Shown here: positions 1 to 9,752 of the stretch, piece by piece | Numbering within the stretch: position 1 is the stretch's first letter | Layout of the letters: each line of letters opens with the position of its first letter | Assembly (NCBI GenBank): GCA_963971575.1 | Contig: OZ020622.1 | Span: forward strand, 16,060,879 to 16,124,878 | Source: Liopterus haemorrhoidalis | Lineage: Eukaryota; Arthropoda; Insecta; Coleoptera; Dytiscidae | Length of the DNA stretch: 64,000 nucleotides | Reading direction: 5' to 3' | Translations under genes and position numbers: made by a program | Notes under the pieces: generated by a model | Seen by the model: only the letters and a program-made list of their open reading frames with translations | Database searches by the model: none | Told to the model about the DNA's origin: nothing

Positions 1-815
1 ATTTACTGAAAAAATGTATATCTTAGTATAATATAGGTCCTCAATGTTGTTAAGAGAAACAAACTTTTTACGCCTTCGTAGATAAAATATAAAAAACTTA
101 TACCGTCACTCATGTATCTGTCTGTCCTCTGTCTGTGTTATAAAGAGGTCCTAAATTACATTATTTCATAAAAGAATTAGTGCATAATCATATTAGGGCA
201 TAACAAAATGCCAAGGGCTCCCGACCCAAGGGGGCCCGACAATGCAAACCTTTTTTGAAACCGTTCAACAAGTTTATATATTTAATTTTTTGACATAAGG
301 CGTTTTCGCAAACCCTATCCGATACATATATGACGTCATTGATTTAATCTGATAGCTACGAACCTGTTCGCAAAATTTTTCTTTGATCAGATACAAAACT
401 ATCTACGTTCGCAAACCTACAATAACTATCTGATAAACGCGATCGGATAGCAATATTTCAATCCTACAAAATAGTAGGATTCATTTCAGATTAAGTAACC
501 TAAAAAATTATTTGATGTGTATGTCATTTTGGGGTTTTGACTTTAATCTAAAAAATTTTGCCGATTATAACTATTGGACACGCTCTTTTTCTCGATGATG
601 ATGGTTATGATGATACTGACGAAAATAATATGGTAATGCTATTTTTAAACCGGAAAGATAAAAAGAAAATAATTACAGTGGAAAATTTTTTCGAAATATT
701 TTTCTGTTGCTAAATATTCGTAAAAATCTTAAAATCGACACGAGTAAACTCCCATTTTTAGTCAACCGATTTTTACCAAAAGTTGATCAACTCGTGCCAT
801 TGATGGCAGAAGCTT
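1..815. other. AT-rich, no gene found
   Basis: Contains scattered CTGTCTGTCC near 120 and TCGCAAACC repeats with CTATCTGATA motifs at 300-450, which look like decayed MITE ends. No coding signal. Confidence 0.5.
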
Positions 816-819
816 AAAT

Positions 820-960
820 ATGAAGTTTCATAAAAATCCTTTTAGCCGAATTCGCTCTGCACGTGTACGCAGACAGACAGACGGACAGACGGACGGACGG
901 ACAGACATACCGACAGACATCATGCTAAAAATAATCAAAACGTTATGTAGGGACCTCAAT
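820..960. repeat. GACAGACGGAC-type simple repeat inside an unclassified element
   Basis: CAGACAGACAGACGGACAGA, CGGACGGACGG and TACCGACAGACATC. Flanked by CGTGCCATTGATGGCAGAAG and GGGACCTCAATTCGTGGAGA. A microsatellite-bearing element of another family than T. Confidence 0.5.
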
Positions 961-999
961 TCGTGGAGATCCATCGAAATCTCGAAATGTCAAAATGGA

Positions 1000-2160
1000 T
1001 ATGATCACAATACGTCCCTTATATATGTTGGTGGTCGGTAAAAATGTTTTAGTAAAAGTTGTTGAACAACTCTATCCGAAGATATCCAATATGACGTTCG
1101 TTCCCATTTAAAAATTCAAAATTGTCCTTAATATCCTCTACTTCCGGTTTTTTCCGGAAAATTTCAATATTACCATTCAATTTTGTGGATAAATTTTAGT
1201 TCAAGATTTTTCCCAACTTGCTCACATGTCGCTTTTTTCGAAAAAACTCGTGTTCCCATTATCTTGATACACTATAATATAGAGGGGGGGGGCGCAGATA
1301 ATATATACATAATTTCGGGGGGTCTCAGGCCAGAAAAGGTTGAGAAACACTGGTATAGTAGGATATTATTGTCTATTTTTACATTCAATCACAATTTCTT
1401 TGGTAACAGCAGTTATTTTTGCATGTTCTTGTTTATTTTTACATTCATTTCAACAGCTAATCAATAAATAACAATCTAAGCAAAATATAGCACTATTACG
1501 TTATAATAATAATTATTAATCTTATCCTTGATATAAATGTGTACAAAAAGCTATTAAAAACGTTATTTTGTAATATTTTCATGTAGATTTCTCATATAGA
1601 ACACATGTAATAGACCATCTTTTGCCTTACTTTAAAAATGGCCATTAGAAACATGTCAGAGTCACGAATAACGTATGATTAGCAAACATTAAAGATCCAT
1701 CAGTTTCAAAATTCAACGTCATCAAACCTAATAACCTATGGATTTAAGATAAATTGCCATCAAATACACTCTAATAGTAAAGGTTATGTTTTAGATCATA
1801 CTGATGTCATTTATGTGGGTTGTATTTTTATAGTGTAGTAAAATTTAATCTGACAGTTAATTGTTAACTTTTATTGTTTTAATTTATTTAAAATAGAGGA
1901 TGATATAGCAATTACAAGTACTATTATTTCTGAGTAATGGTGGCTGAGTGACCTTTCTAAAAAAAATTTCACATGCATTTTTTAGAGCAGTCATTATTAT
2001 TTGTCAATTAAGTTAAGAAAGTAAATGCTTAATTACTTTGTTTAATAGAGTAATTATTATCCAGGAGGACCTGACATAACTGTACTAACATCTTAAATAC
2101 CTCTTCGTACATCTTAATACAATCATAATAAAGACGCTCAGTTTCAATGAAATTCCACAA
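1000..2160. other. AT-rich spacer with one hAT end
   Basis: GGTTGAGAAACACTG at 1338-1352 is a hAT right terminus; a G8 run lies near 1285. Nothing else recognised. Confidence 0.5.
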
Positions 2161-2169
2161 AATGCTTAA

Positions 2170-2689
2170 CCCTTTACTGCATGAATTTTTATTTTTGGCT
2201 GAAATAATTCATAGGTATTAGGAATTGGTTCTTATTGATAGAAAAATTAATTAAAAAAATTTATTTAAAATATTAATTATTATTTTTATGAAAAAATAAT
2301 AATTAAAATAATAATTTAGGGTTTGTGCCATACATGGAACATTATGATTCTACACTATGTTACAAAAGAAAATGATGCCGTATTATTTGCTCGTCACTTG
2401 TTAGGTATTCTGCATTAGGAAATAAAAGCAGTCGCCCTCGAATTTTTGAAAGAAAAGGTGGTATCTTCTAGTTGTCCTTTCTCAATAAATTCAGAGTTAT
2501 CGTTGAAGTGCAAATTCCGCTTGATATCCTCAAATCTATTGCAGCAATTACTTGAGATACTGCAGGATCCATTGCTGTGTATGTGGCATATATGAACATT
2601 CATGAAGTAACGTTCTGATTTAGTTTTAAAAGTAAAATAAAAAATAAAAATCGGAATGTGCCATATATGGCACACTATGTGGTAAAGGG
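2170..2689 (-). mobile_element. piggyBac-like deletion derivative
   Basis: TTAA duplications (2166-2169, 2690-2693) flank inverted termini CCCTTTACTGCATG and CACTATGTGGTAAAGGG (inverse CCCTTTACCACATAGTG). On the - strand the interior encodes NRFEDIKRNLHFNDNSEF, the conserved N-terminal signature of piggyBac transposases, embedded in a frame ending near 2415. The rest of the DDD transposase is absent, so the copy is non-autonomous. Confidence 0.75.
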
Positions 2690-2710
2690 TTAAAGTAATT
2701 TTCATTCTTA

Positions 2711-3482
2711 AGTGGGTTTTACACGATTCAATTTATTGATTAATTAATTGAAAAAGTTGACCTTCAACTTATTGATATGTGTAAAATGTTCAAATTTGAA
2801 CAATTAATTGAAACATTTATTGGCGAGAAAATTGATCAATTTATTTTGAAAATAGAACAAGTTCTATTTTTCATCAATTTTTAGGGAATTCTAGGTATAT
2901 TTTTATCTGTTTAGTTATTGCCAACTGTTTAGTTGTATCATAACCTAGAAATATATAAATTATGATTAGTTTTAAAAAGCGACAGAACCACAAACCTTCT
3001 AATTCACCATAATCAGTGGCGGCGCTATCTCTTAAAATCTGGGGGGGAGGTAATATTTGAGAAAAATTTGGGGGGGCCAGGAAATATTTCAAATCATTTA
3101 TTTATCGTTTACACAGTGATGGACACAAAAATGTCCTCACTTCTAAAATACATTTTTCTTCAAGCAATTCTGGGGGGGAGGGGGTGAACCAAGAGCAATT
3201 TGGGGGGGGACCCCGCTAGCGCCGCCACTGTCCATAATCTAGGTTATTTCTTTTGTTTTTATTCACAGCTCATAATTTTGTGATGATTTTTTCAATATTG
3301 TTATTTTGATAAATATTTCAACATGTTTGTAAAAGTTTTCAAAAAAATTGATAAATAAATTGATAAATAAATGTGTGTAAAGCGATCCATTTATTTTCAA
3401 GGTTACCAATAAATTTTTCAATTAATTGACAAAAAACTTGATCAATTTATTGATCAATTAATTGTACTGTGTAAAACCAACT
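2711..3482. mobile_element. Harbinger-like MITE with a nested hAT MITE
   Basis: TTA duplications (2708-2710, 3483-3485) flank the inverted termini AGTGGGTTTTACACGAT and CTGTGTAAAACCAACT. Subterminal regions are full of overlapping CAATTAATTG/TTGATCAATT motifs at both ends. No coding capacity is seen. The element is split by the hAT MITE at 3014-3230. Confidence 0.7.
3014..3230. mobile_element. hAT-like MITE (CAGTGGCGGCGCTA termini)
   Basis: Inverted ends CAGTGGCGGCGCTA and TAGCGCCGCCACTG are flanked by 8-bp duplications ACCATAAT and TCCATAAT (one mismatch). G-runs sit near both ends. It belongs to the same family as 28767-29096 and 43236-44708. Confidence 0.75.
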
Positions 3483-3553
3483 TTATATACACACATCGGA
3501 AAAATTTAGGGATATTGAAAAAATATGAAAATATATTGCTTATTGTACATTAA

Positions 3554-3812
3554 GGCCCGGTCTTTCCACCTTCAGATAAAGTCCCAGGTAACTATCTGAC
3601 AGATAAGGTTATTTGTAACTTCATCTGCTGAGTAAATGTCATCCCTTCTTTCTATACAAATGTATCTATCAGATAGTTATCTAACGGATAATGAGACTGA
3701 TGTATTGGATTCACTGACTGGTATTGACATTTATTCAGCAGATGAAGTTACAAATAACCTTATCTGTCAGATAGTTACCTGGGACTTTAACTGAAGGTGG
3801 AAAGACCGGGCC
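3554..3812. mobile_element. Near-perfect snap-back MITE
   Basis: GGCCCGGTCTTTCCACC at the left matches the inverse of the right end for about 90 bp per arm with only about two mismatches. TTAA is found on both sides (3550-3553, 3813-3816). The loop is about 80 bp. The near-identity of the arms points to a young or conversion-maintained element. Confidence 0.75.
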
Positions 3813-3904
3813 TTAATGTTGTATTTCAATTAAAGCAGACAATTATGAGTAGTTGGCTATGGGAAACAAGTAAAAACAAATACAAATTTGACAAATGTTA
3901 TATA

Positions 3905-5004
3905 GGGCCGGTTTCTCGAAAAAATCAGTTGTAGATATCGTATCGATATAGTATCCATATCCATGGATACCGAAACTTATCGACGCAGTAGCAGAATTTG
4001 GGTTTCTGGAATGTATTTTTCTATTTATCGATGAGATATCGAACCAATAACTTATTGATACGTTATATTGCCAATGACCACCCTTTATCGTATCGATAAA
4101 TATGAGAATTGTCATCTAATGTCAGTTCTGACATATGACAGATGAGGTTATTTTGCAATTGCAATATATTTTTGAAAAAGATATATTTTTATTACAAGAA
4201 ATAATAGTAATTGCTTCTTAAAATCATATATATTAAGATATTCTTATACCGTTATAGAGGTAAAATGGACAATTCAAATTCTGATGAATTTGATGAGGAT
4301 GTTGTAATTGCAGTATGTTTATTACATCGGAGAACTATCAGAGATAAAAGTGATCCATTCCGCATTTATAGCGTATTAGAATTTATTCAACAATACCGGT
4401 TAAGCAAATAAAAATGCATGCAATTATGCTGTCTAATTGGAGATGATTTAAACACATGACCCAAAGAAGTAAATCTATTTCGGCACAGCTTAAAATTTTA
4501 ATTGCTTTGAGATTTCTGGAAACAGGGGCTTTTCAAATGCTAGTTGGTGATGATGTGCATGTACATAAAAGTACAGTTTGCAAAATTGTGAAAAAAGTAA
4601 TACATCGAATTGCTCTGTTGAGACCGCAGTTTATTTCATATGCCGGAAAATAATGAGGAAATTTTGAAAATAAAAAAAAAATATCTCTTTTGCAAATTTT
4701 CCATGTGAAATTTTTACACATTTTTTTCTGTCATTTTTTACAATCTATTTTTAAACTAATTGTTAAAAATATATATTTTTGTAAATTATTTTTGACACTG
4801 ACATAAATGACAAGAGATTTTGTAATTATTTTGGCTGTGTGAATTGAAATGCATACATATCGCTACAATAGTTATTGGATACAATAAACATGTCAGATGA
4901 GTATCGAGAAACCGTCAAAAAGTTATCGACTCGATAAGGTTTATTGTATCGATAACTATTGAGGCGATATCGTGTCAATAAAAAAATGTTCCAGAAACCG
5001 GCCC
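3905..5004 (+). mobile_element. Harbinger/PIF deletion derivative
   Basis: Inverted ends GGGCCGGTTTCT and AGAAACCGGCCC. The interior carries KSISAQLKILIALRFLETGA and FQMLVGDDVHVHKSTVCKIV (4470-4650), the N-terminal part of a HARBI1-like transposase. An upstream frame (4265-4411) encodes MDNSNSDEFDEDVVIAVCLL. The DDE core is missing. Both subterminal zones contain repeated TATCGATA-type motifs. Confidence 0.75.
4456..4653 (+). pseudogene. HARBI1-like transposase fragment
   Basis: Sixty-five residues starting MTQRSKSISAQLKILIALRF match the 'L-ALRF-ATGSFQ--VGD---VSQ-TVCR-V' region that precedes the catalytic core in PIF/Harbinger transposases. The frame stops after PQFISYAGK. No catalytic residues remain. 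Confidence 0.7.
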
Positions 5005-5139
5005 TTAGTACATGATCCGTAGGTTCATCACATGTATCATTTTAGTACAATTTAAAATGTTTATATTAAGAATTGCAGTGTTTTTAAGTAATGGCATTAT
5101 TTTTTAATAATGGAGTGACAGCATTTAACTATCCAAGGG

Positions 5140-5400
5140 ATGAGTCGTGCGGTGGAACTTCTCCAAGCTGGCTTCAGGCAAGTTGATGTAGTCTAGCGGA
5201 TAGGAGTTTCTCAAAGTGTCATGAGTCGGTTTTGGAGGCGTTACAGGGAAACAGGGAGTCCGGTCAAACAACATCCGGGACGTGGTCGCTGTATAACAGC
5301 AGGTCCAGACAGATTTTTGGTCTTAATTGCTAGAAGACAACCTACTTGTATCGCCTACTAGTTCCCGAATTCGTAAGGGAGTTACAGCATAGGATACATA
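5140..5400 (+). pseudogene. Tc1-like transposase N-terminal fragment
   Basis: Reads MSRAVELLQAGFRQVDVV, an in-frame TAG, then RIGVSQSVMSRFWRRYRETG, SPVKQHPGRGR and ARRQPT. This is the paired-type helix-turn-helix plus GRPR-like hook of Tc1 transposases. Similarity fades after about 5400. Confidence 0.7.
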
Positions 5401-5724
5401 GGGGATATAGGGATTTACAACATAAGGGAGTTCATATATCTGAGTGTCTGAAAGTGTCTTGTTTCTTAAAAAGTGTTCTAGTGACCGAAATAAGTCGGAG
5501 GGTGAAATGTCTGGTGAGTAGAGTGGGTGTGTTAGAACCTCCCAATCAAACTCGGAAATTTTTTCACGTGTCTTTTTTTGATGAGTTCAGGCATTTTCGC
5601 CTTGAAGAATAACTCCTTCTATTCACAATTTCTGGCCGATTTCTGGTCAAGTTCTGATTGAGTCGATCCAGTTGTTCACAGTAGAGATCAGAATTAACAC
5701 TTTGCCCCGGTTTTAACATCTCAT

Positions 5725-6891
5725 TCCTACAATAAAACACCTTAATATACCTCTTCAAAACTTAGAGACAAACATCCCCAACAACCTACCACCATGGATT
5801 ATAATACTACCAGATATTAACATTGATCTAACGAGATACAAAAAAAAATATAACACCTACAGAGAAATTCCAGGAAGAACTAAGAAAAATTAAAAGAAAA
5901 CAACCAGAGAATACAAAGATCATATACACTGATGCCTCAAAAAAGGAAGACCAGGTTACAATAGGATTCAAAATAGACGACAACAAAAGGAGCTACAGCC
6001 TGCCCTCAACAGTCTCAGTAACGACCGCAGAAATCGAAAGCATCCACCAAACCATTAAAGATGCTTTCAGACACAAAGAGAGGACAAACTATATTATCTG
6101 CACCGATTCACTGGGTGCAATCAAGGAAATAACAAACCCCAACACAAAACGAAAAAACACGCAACAAATTCAACACCTTATACACGACACTATAATACAC
6201 GATAAACACAACATAACACTCTTATGGGTTCCAAGTCACAAGGGCATCGAAGGCAACGAAGACATACATAACTACATTAACAACACCACACCTACACAAT
6301 CACTAAATCTATATACCCCAATTGAAGACATCCAAATGATCATTTCACAGCACTCACAAAAGGCACAACAAGCCAAATGGACTGCAATAAAAAATAACAA
6401 ATTAAGATCCATCAAACCTGATATTCAAGTTTGGAATCTAAACACGGATAGAAGAACACAAACCATCCTCACAAGGTTACGAATAGGGCATACAAAATTA
6501 ACCCACGAGCATCTACTGCAGAGAGATAACGCGAAGATCTGCGATGAGTGCTGCGAAATCCTCACAATAGAACACCTCCTATTAGAATGCCGAACATATG
6601 CAGATCTGAGGGCCAAACACAACATAATACATTCCCTTAAACACACCCTACAGAACACCACCACAGCTAACACGAACATAATAATCTTCATCAAAGAAGC
6701 CCAACTAGTCAGCAACATTTAAACCCAAGACCACATCACTCATAACTTATAATAAACATTCTATTTTAAATTTTTATAAAAACAATATGTAACAAATGAC
6801 ATGTAATTATAAACTAATTATTGTAAATTTATACCGACGCTAAAAACCATGTAGTTGAAGCGTCGTTAAATAAAACTTATGGAAAAAAAAA
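5725..6891 (+). mobile_element. 5'-truncated I-clade-like non-LTR retrotransposon
   Basis: Exact 11-bp duplications TAACATCTCAT (5714-5724 and 6892-6902) flank a segment ending in AATAAAACTTATGG plus A9. It encodes an RNase H domain and a C-terminal zinc knuckle, and its 3' UTR contains a 7-bp stem (CGACGCT 6835-6841, AGCGTCG 6859-6865). Truncation, A-tail and duplication are the marks of target-primed reverse transcription. Confidence 0.85.
5850..6722 (+). pseudogene. LINE ORF2 C-terminus: RNase H and CCHC knuckle
   Basis: About 290 open codons from ITPTEKFQEELRKIKR to IIIFIKEAQLVSNI. RNase H motifs are IIYTDASKKE (Asp), TTAEIESIHQ (Glu), ICTDSLGAIKE (Asp) and LLWVPSHKGIEGNE. The following Asp expected in 'NE-AD' is replaced (NEDIHNY), so activity is doubtful. 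A knuckle CDECCEILTIEHLLLEC ends the domain. Upstream coding is frame-shifted at an A9 run near 5841. Confidence 0.8.
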
Positions 6892-7956
6892 TAACATCTC
6901 ATAATAAATTATTCCTTTATAGGGCCTTCCAGATCGAAGTTCATCATCCAAGCATAAATTTCCTGATTTAAATTTTTTAAACCACTGTTGACATGTGCGT
7001 ACACTTAGTTTATCACCATAAACAGTGCAAATGTTTTATGTAGCAACTGTAGCAGATTTTTTTATGGTACTCGTACAACATTAAACAGCATAAAAAATGT
7101 TTTGATGAAAATTCTTCCGCCATTTTAAAATGCAAGGGTTAAGATTACAGAGTTTAATCAAAACTCAAAAGACGTGTGTTTAATTCAGCGAATAAGTCGT
7201 GACTAGTTCGCATACTGCACTAATAATAAAAACGAAAAAAACTTTCCGGTACACCTAATATTTAGAAATTGAAAAAACTTCTGCGGTTACCAATGGGTAC
7301 AATTTAAGGAAACGAGCTGCCAAGGGGTACGCAATTTAGAATATATAGGGGACCACTGTTATAAAGCGCAAATAAAATAGGGCAAAAACTAATGAATAAT
7401 AGTTACATAAATCACGTGTACCAATTAGAAAAGAGACAAATATTTGTGTTAGCTGTTCGTGATCTTAAAGTCCATCAGTAGAATATATGCAGTTTCATAA
7501 CTATGTGATGATACATATTGTGTATTTACACTGCACTAGCTATTGAGTTTTGCCATGAATCATGTTGTAACAAATGCATACAGATATGCAATCACTAATG
7601 AACGACTCTAGTTTGATAAACTGCCTAACCTCACTTTTAGAAATACTAGCTTTTTGTACAGCACACGATATTTTCAATACGTGTTATTAGACATACTCAT
7701 CGCGTGTTGAAACTCTAGTTTAGATTTCAAAAAGATAACACCTAAAATAGAAGAGAATGTTATAAACTCACACTTACAATAGATAAAGAATTTTCAAATC
7801 TGATCATCTTCTGATGAGGGCGTCATAACATAGATAATTCATATAAAATACCAAGATATTATAAAGACATAGTTGTATAAAACTGGCAGAGTGCCCGTTC
7901 TTCGCTCGGGATAAGTTCAATTGTTAATTATAAAATAAATAGATTATATGGAGTCA

Positions 7957-8152
7957 GAGCCGCAGTAAGGGGGGGGGCGGAGGGGGCGATGGCCCCTAAC
8001 GCACTAAGGAAAAGGGCGCTGACGGGCTTGCTAAGGGGCGCCATTGTGAAGAAATATGAGGACCTTTTTTTTGCTCATCACTTGAATTTTGGGAGGTGAG
8101 GACTTTTTTTTTTGCTTATCAGTTAAATTTTGAGAGGTAAGAACCTTACCTT
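7957..8152. repeat. G-rich hAT-like element end with tandem units
   Basis: CAGAGCCGCAGTAAGG opens a G-run, followed by about two and a half copies of a roughly 45-bp unit (GAGGACCTTTTTTTTGCTCA...). The same unit, inverted, occurs in the hAT element at 43236-44708. T copy A starts at its edge. No matching right end was identified. Confidence 0.4.
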
Positions 8153-8199
8153 AGGGTTTTGTAGGTATGACCAAAAAACCCTTATACCGTCATTTTGTC

Positions 8200-8202
<3 letters not shown>

Positions 8203-8288
<86 letters not shown>
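8203..8288. repeat. (TCTG)n microsatellite inside T copy A
   Basis: About 21 uninterrupted TCTG units, bounded by CATTTTGTCG and TTCGGTAAAAATTG, which are constant in the other T copies. Copy length differs between elements: short in B and E, long in D. Confidence 0.9.
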
Positions 8289-8289
<1 letters not shown>

Positions 8290-8769
8290 TCGGTAAAAAT
8301 TGTAGCCAAACGGCTAAACCTAGAGAGTTGAAATTTGGCATGCTTATACAACTCTTTGACCCGCACATTGGAAAAATATTAAAACATCTAAAAAACTTAT
8401 CCCCTTAAAAATATAAACAAATATGTGCTCACCGAAAAAAAAAATATTTTTTTATAATTCTGAGTAGGGTATCAAATGAAAGCCCGTGTACGTGGATTAA
8501 CGATCAAATTTTTATTTTTACAAAATAAATTATTTTGAAGCGATTTTTGCCAAAATTGTGCAAAAAGATTTTTGTCCCACACCCTGTAGCCCAGATGGTT
8601 TAAACTAAAAATCTGAAAAAATTCTAAGTAATGTACATTGGTGTGAACCGGAATAGTACAACAGGAATTTTTGATCAGATTATGTGTTTGGAAAAAAACG
8701 TATTTTTTGTGTTTTTTAGCTAATAATGTATACAAGTTATAGCTTTGTAACACGCTACACTGGAAGATG

Positions 8770-8840
8770 TATCCTGGTGTAGTGGTTATGATGCTGGCTT
8801 CTCGCCCAACTAACTCAGTTCAAACCTTGCGAGAAGAGAC
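8770..8840 (+). other. tRNA-like module in T copy A
   Basis: CTGGTGTAGTGGTTATGATG resembles a pol III A box with D-loop, and CAGTTCAAACCTTG resembles a B box, about 45 bp apart and followed by T-rich sequence. No tRNA acceptor pairing, so not a functional tRNA gene. Confidence 0.5.
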
Positions 8841-9191
8841 AAAATTTTAATTTTTGTGTTTTTTTTGCATTTTTATTTTGTTTTGTTTTGTTAAAATTCC
8901 AGTTATATTTTAGCAAATGTTGCATTTAACTTTATTTTAATCGTAAATTTAATAACCAGTGGAAATTGTTGAAATTATAATTTAATTCTGTTTTAATGTA
9001 CCTTGCTATATAAAAAAAAAAAAATACTGCACATATTTAGAAACCTAAATAATGGTATTAGGCGTTCGAATTAAAATTAACAAAAAAAATATTTTAATAT
9101 ATAATTTGTTTTGGCATCCTAAATAATCATCATTCACTTACTAAATACCTGCAAAACCCTGAAATGTGTGAAAATTCACACTTCACATCAA

Positions 9192-9750
9192 TTTTTTAGA
9201 TACTGTTTTACATTTTTATCTATTACCTCATTTAGATAGGTATTTTCATTATATTTATCTGTAATTTCAGATAATTTTTATAGATAATAGACGATATTAG
9301 TGTGACGTCACATAGATGTGCTGCCATCTAGCAACTGTTTCATTTGGATTTTTTTGGGAGATTTAAAATACATCATTACTTTTGTTACCTTAATTTTATA
9401 AATATTTTCAATTTTGGAGCAAAAAATTTATATCTTTGATAAGTATATACTAATATATACAGTTCAGATACCTTATATTATAGTATAATGTTTTTATAAA
9501 CATATAAACAAGGATTCGAATATATATTTATAGGTTACGTTTTTAAATAATATGAAAATCGAGATATCTTTATTATTTATTTAATTAAAACTAAGTAATC
9601 ATTAATATTTTGTTTCAGAATGCATAATGGTGTATTATTTTGCTCCAAATTGGAACCATTACAGTCACATTCTTAATTGCAATTTTTTTCGTTTTTTGAC
9701 AAGTGAAAATGAAAATCAATAATTGATAAAATATATAAGGTTCCTGTCGC
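9192..9750. other. AT-rich spacer
   Basis: No coding sequence or clear element ends seen between T copy A and the LINE 3' end. Confidence 0.5.
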
Positions 9751-9752
9751 TC

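Larger units (their letters stand above)
5400..7123 (-). pseudogene. mariner transposase remnant split by a LINE
   Basis: From the right, an ATG at 7123 and frame-shifted sequence lead to YGDKLSVRTCQQWFKKFKSG and LDDELRSGRP. This is fused directly to GIIYYEMLKPGQSVNSDLY, so the middle of the transposase, with the first catalytic Asp, is deleted. Left of the LINE it continues CEQLDRLNQNLTRNRPEIVN, then frame-shifted EFDWEVLTHPLYSPDISPSD, where the third Asp survives. The HHDNARPH motif is destroyed. The LINE at 5725-6891 interrupts it. Confidence 0.75.
8153..9191 (+). mobile_element. T-family element, copy A
   Basis: Left end AGGGTTTTGTAGGTATGACC; right end ATACCTGCAAAACCCT, then a hairpin-forming tail (TGTGAAAATTCACA) and CACATCAA. 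(TCTG)n occupies about 8203-8288. A tRNA-like module is at 8770-8840. Unique core sequence shared with all copies includes GTTGAAATTTGGCATGCTTA and GAACCGGAATAGTACAACAG. No protein is encoded; apparent QTD-repeat frames come from the microsatellite. Confidence 0.75.

Noticed and set aside
8203..8288. CRISPR-like array
   Set aside because: Pure 4-bp microsatellite without spacers, in a eukaryotic genome. No CRISPR array anywhere in the window.
8123..8408. Open frames of repeated QTD or LSVC residues at T copies A and D
   Set aside because: They are the reading frames of a TCTG/CAGA microsatellite, open in several frames on both strands, with no start context or homology.
8153..9191. T family as a Helitron
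   Set aside because: A subterminal hairpin exists, but there is no 5' TC, no CTRR end, the ends are inverted to each other and insertions seem to duplicate short A/T runs.
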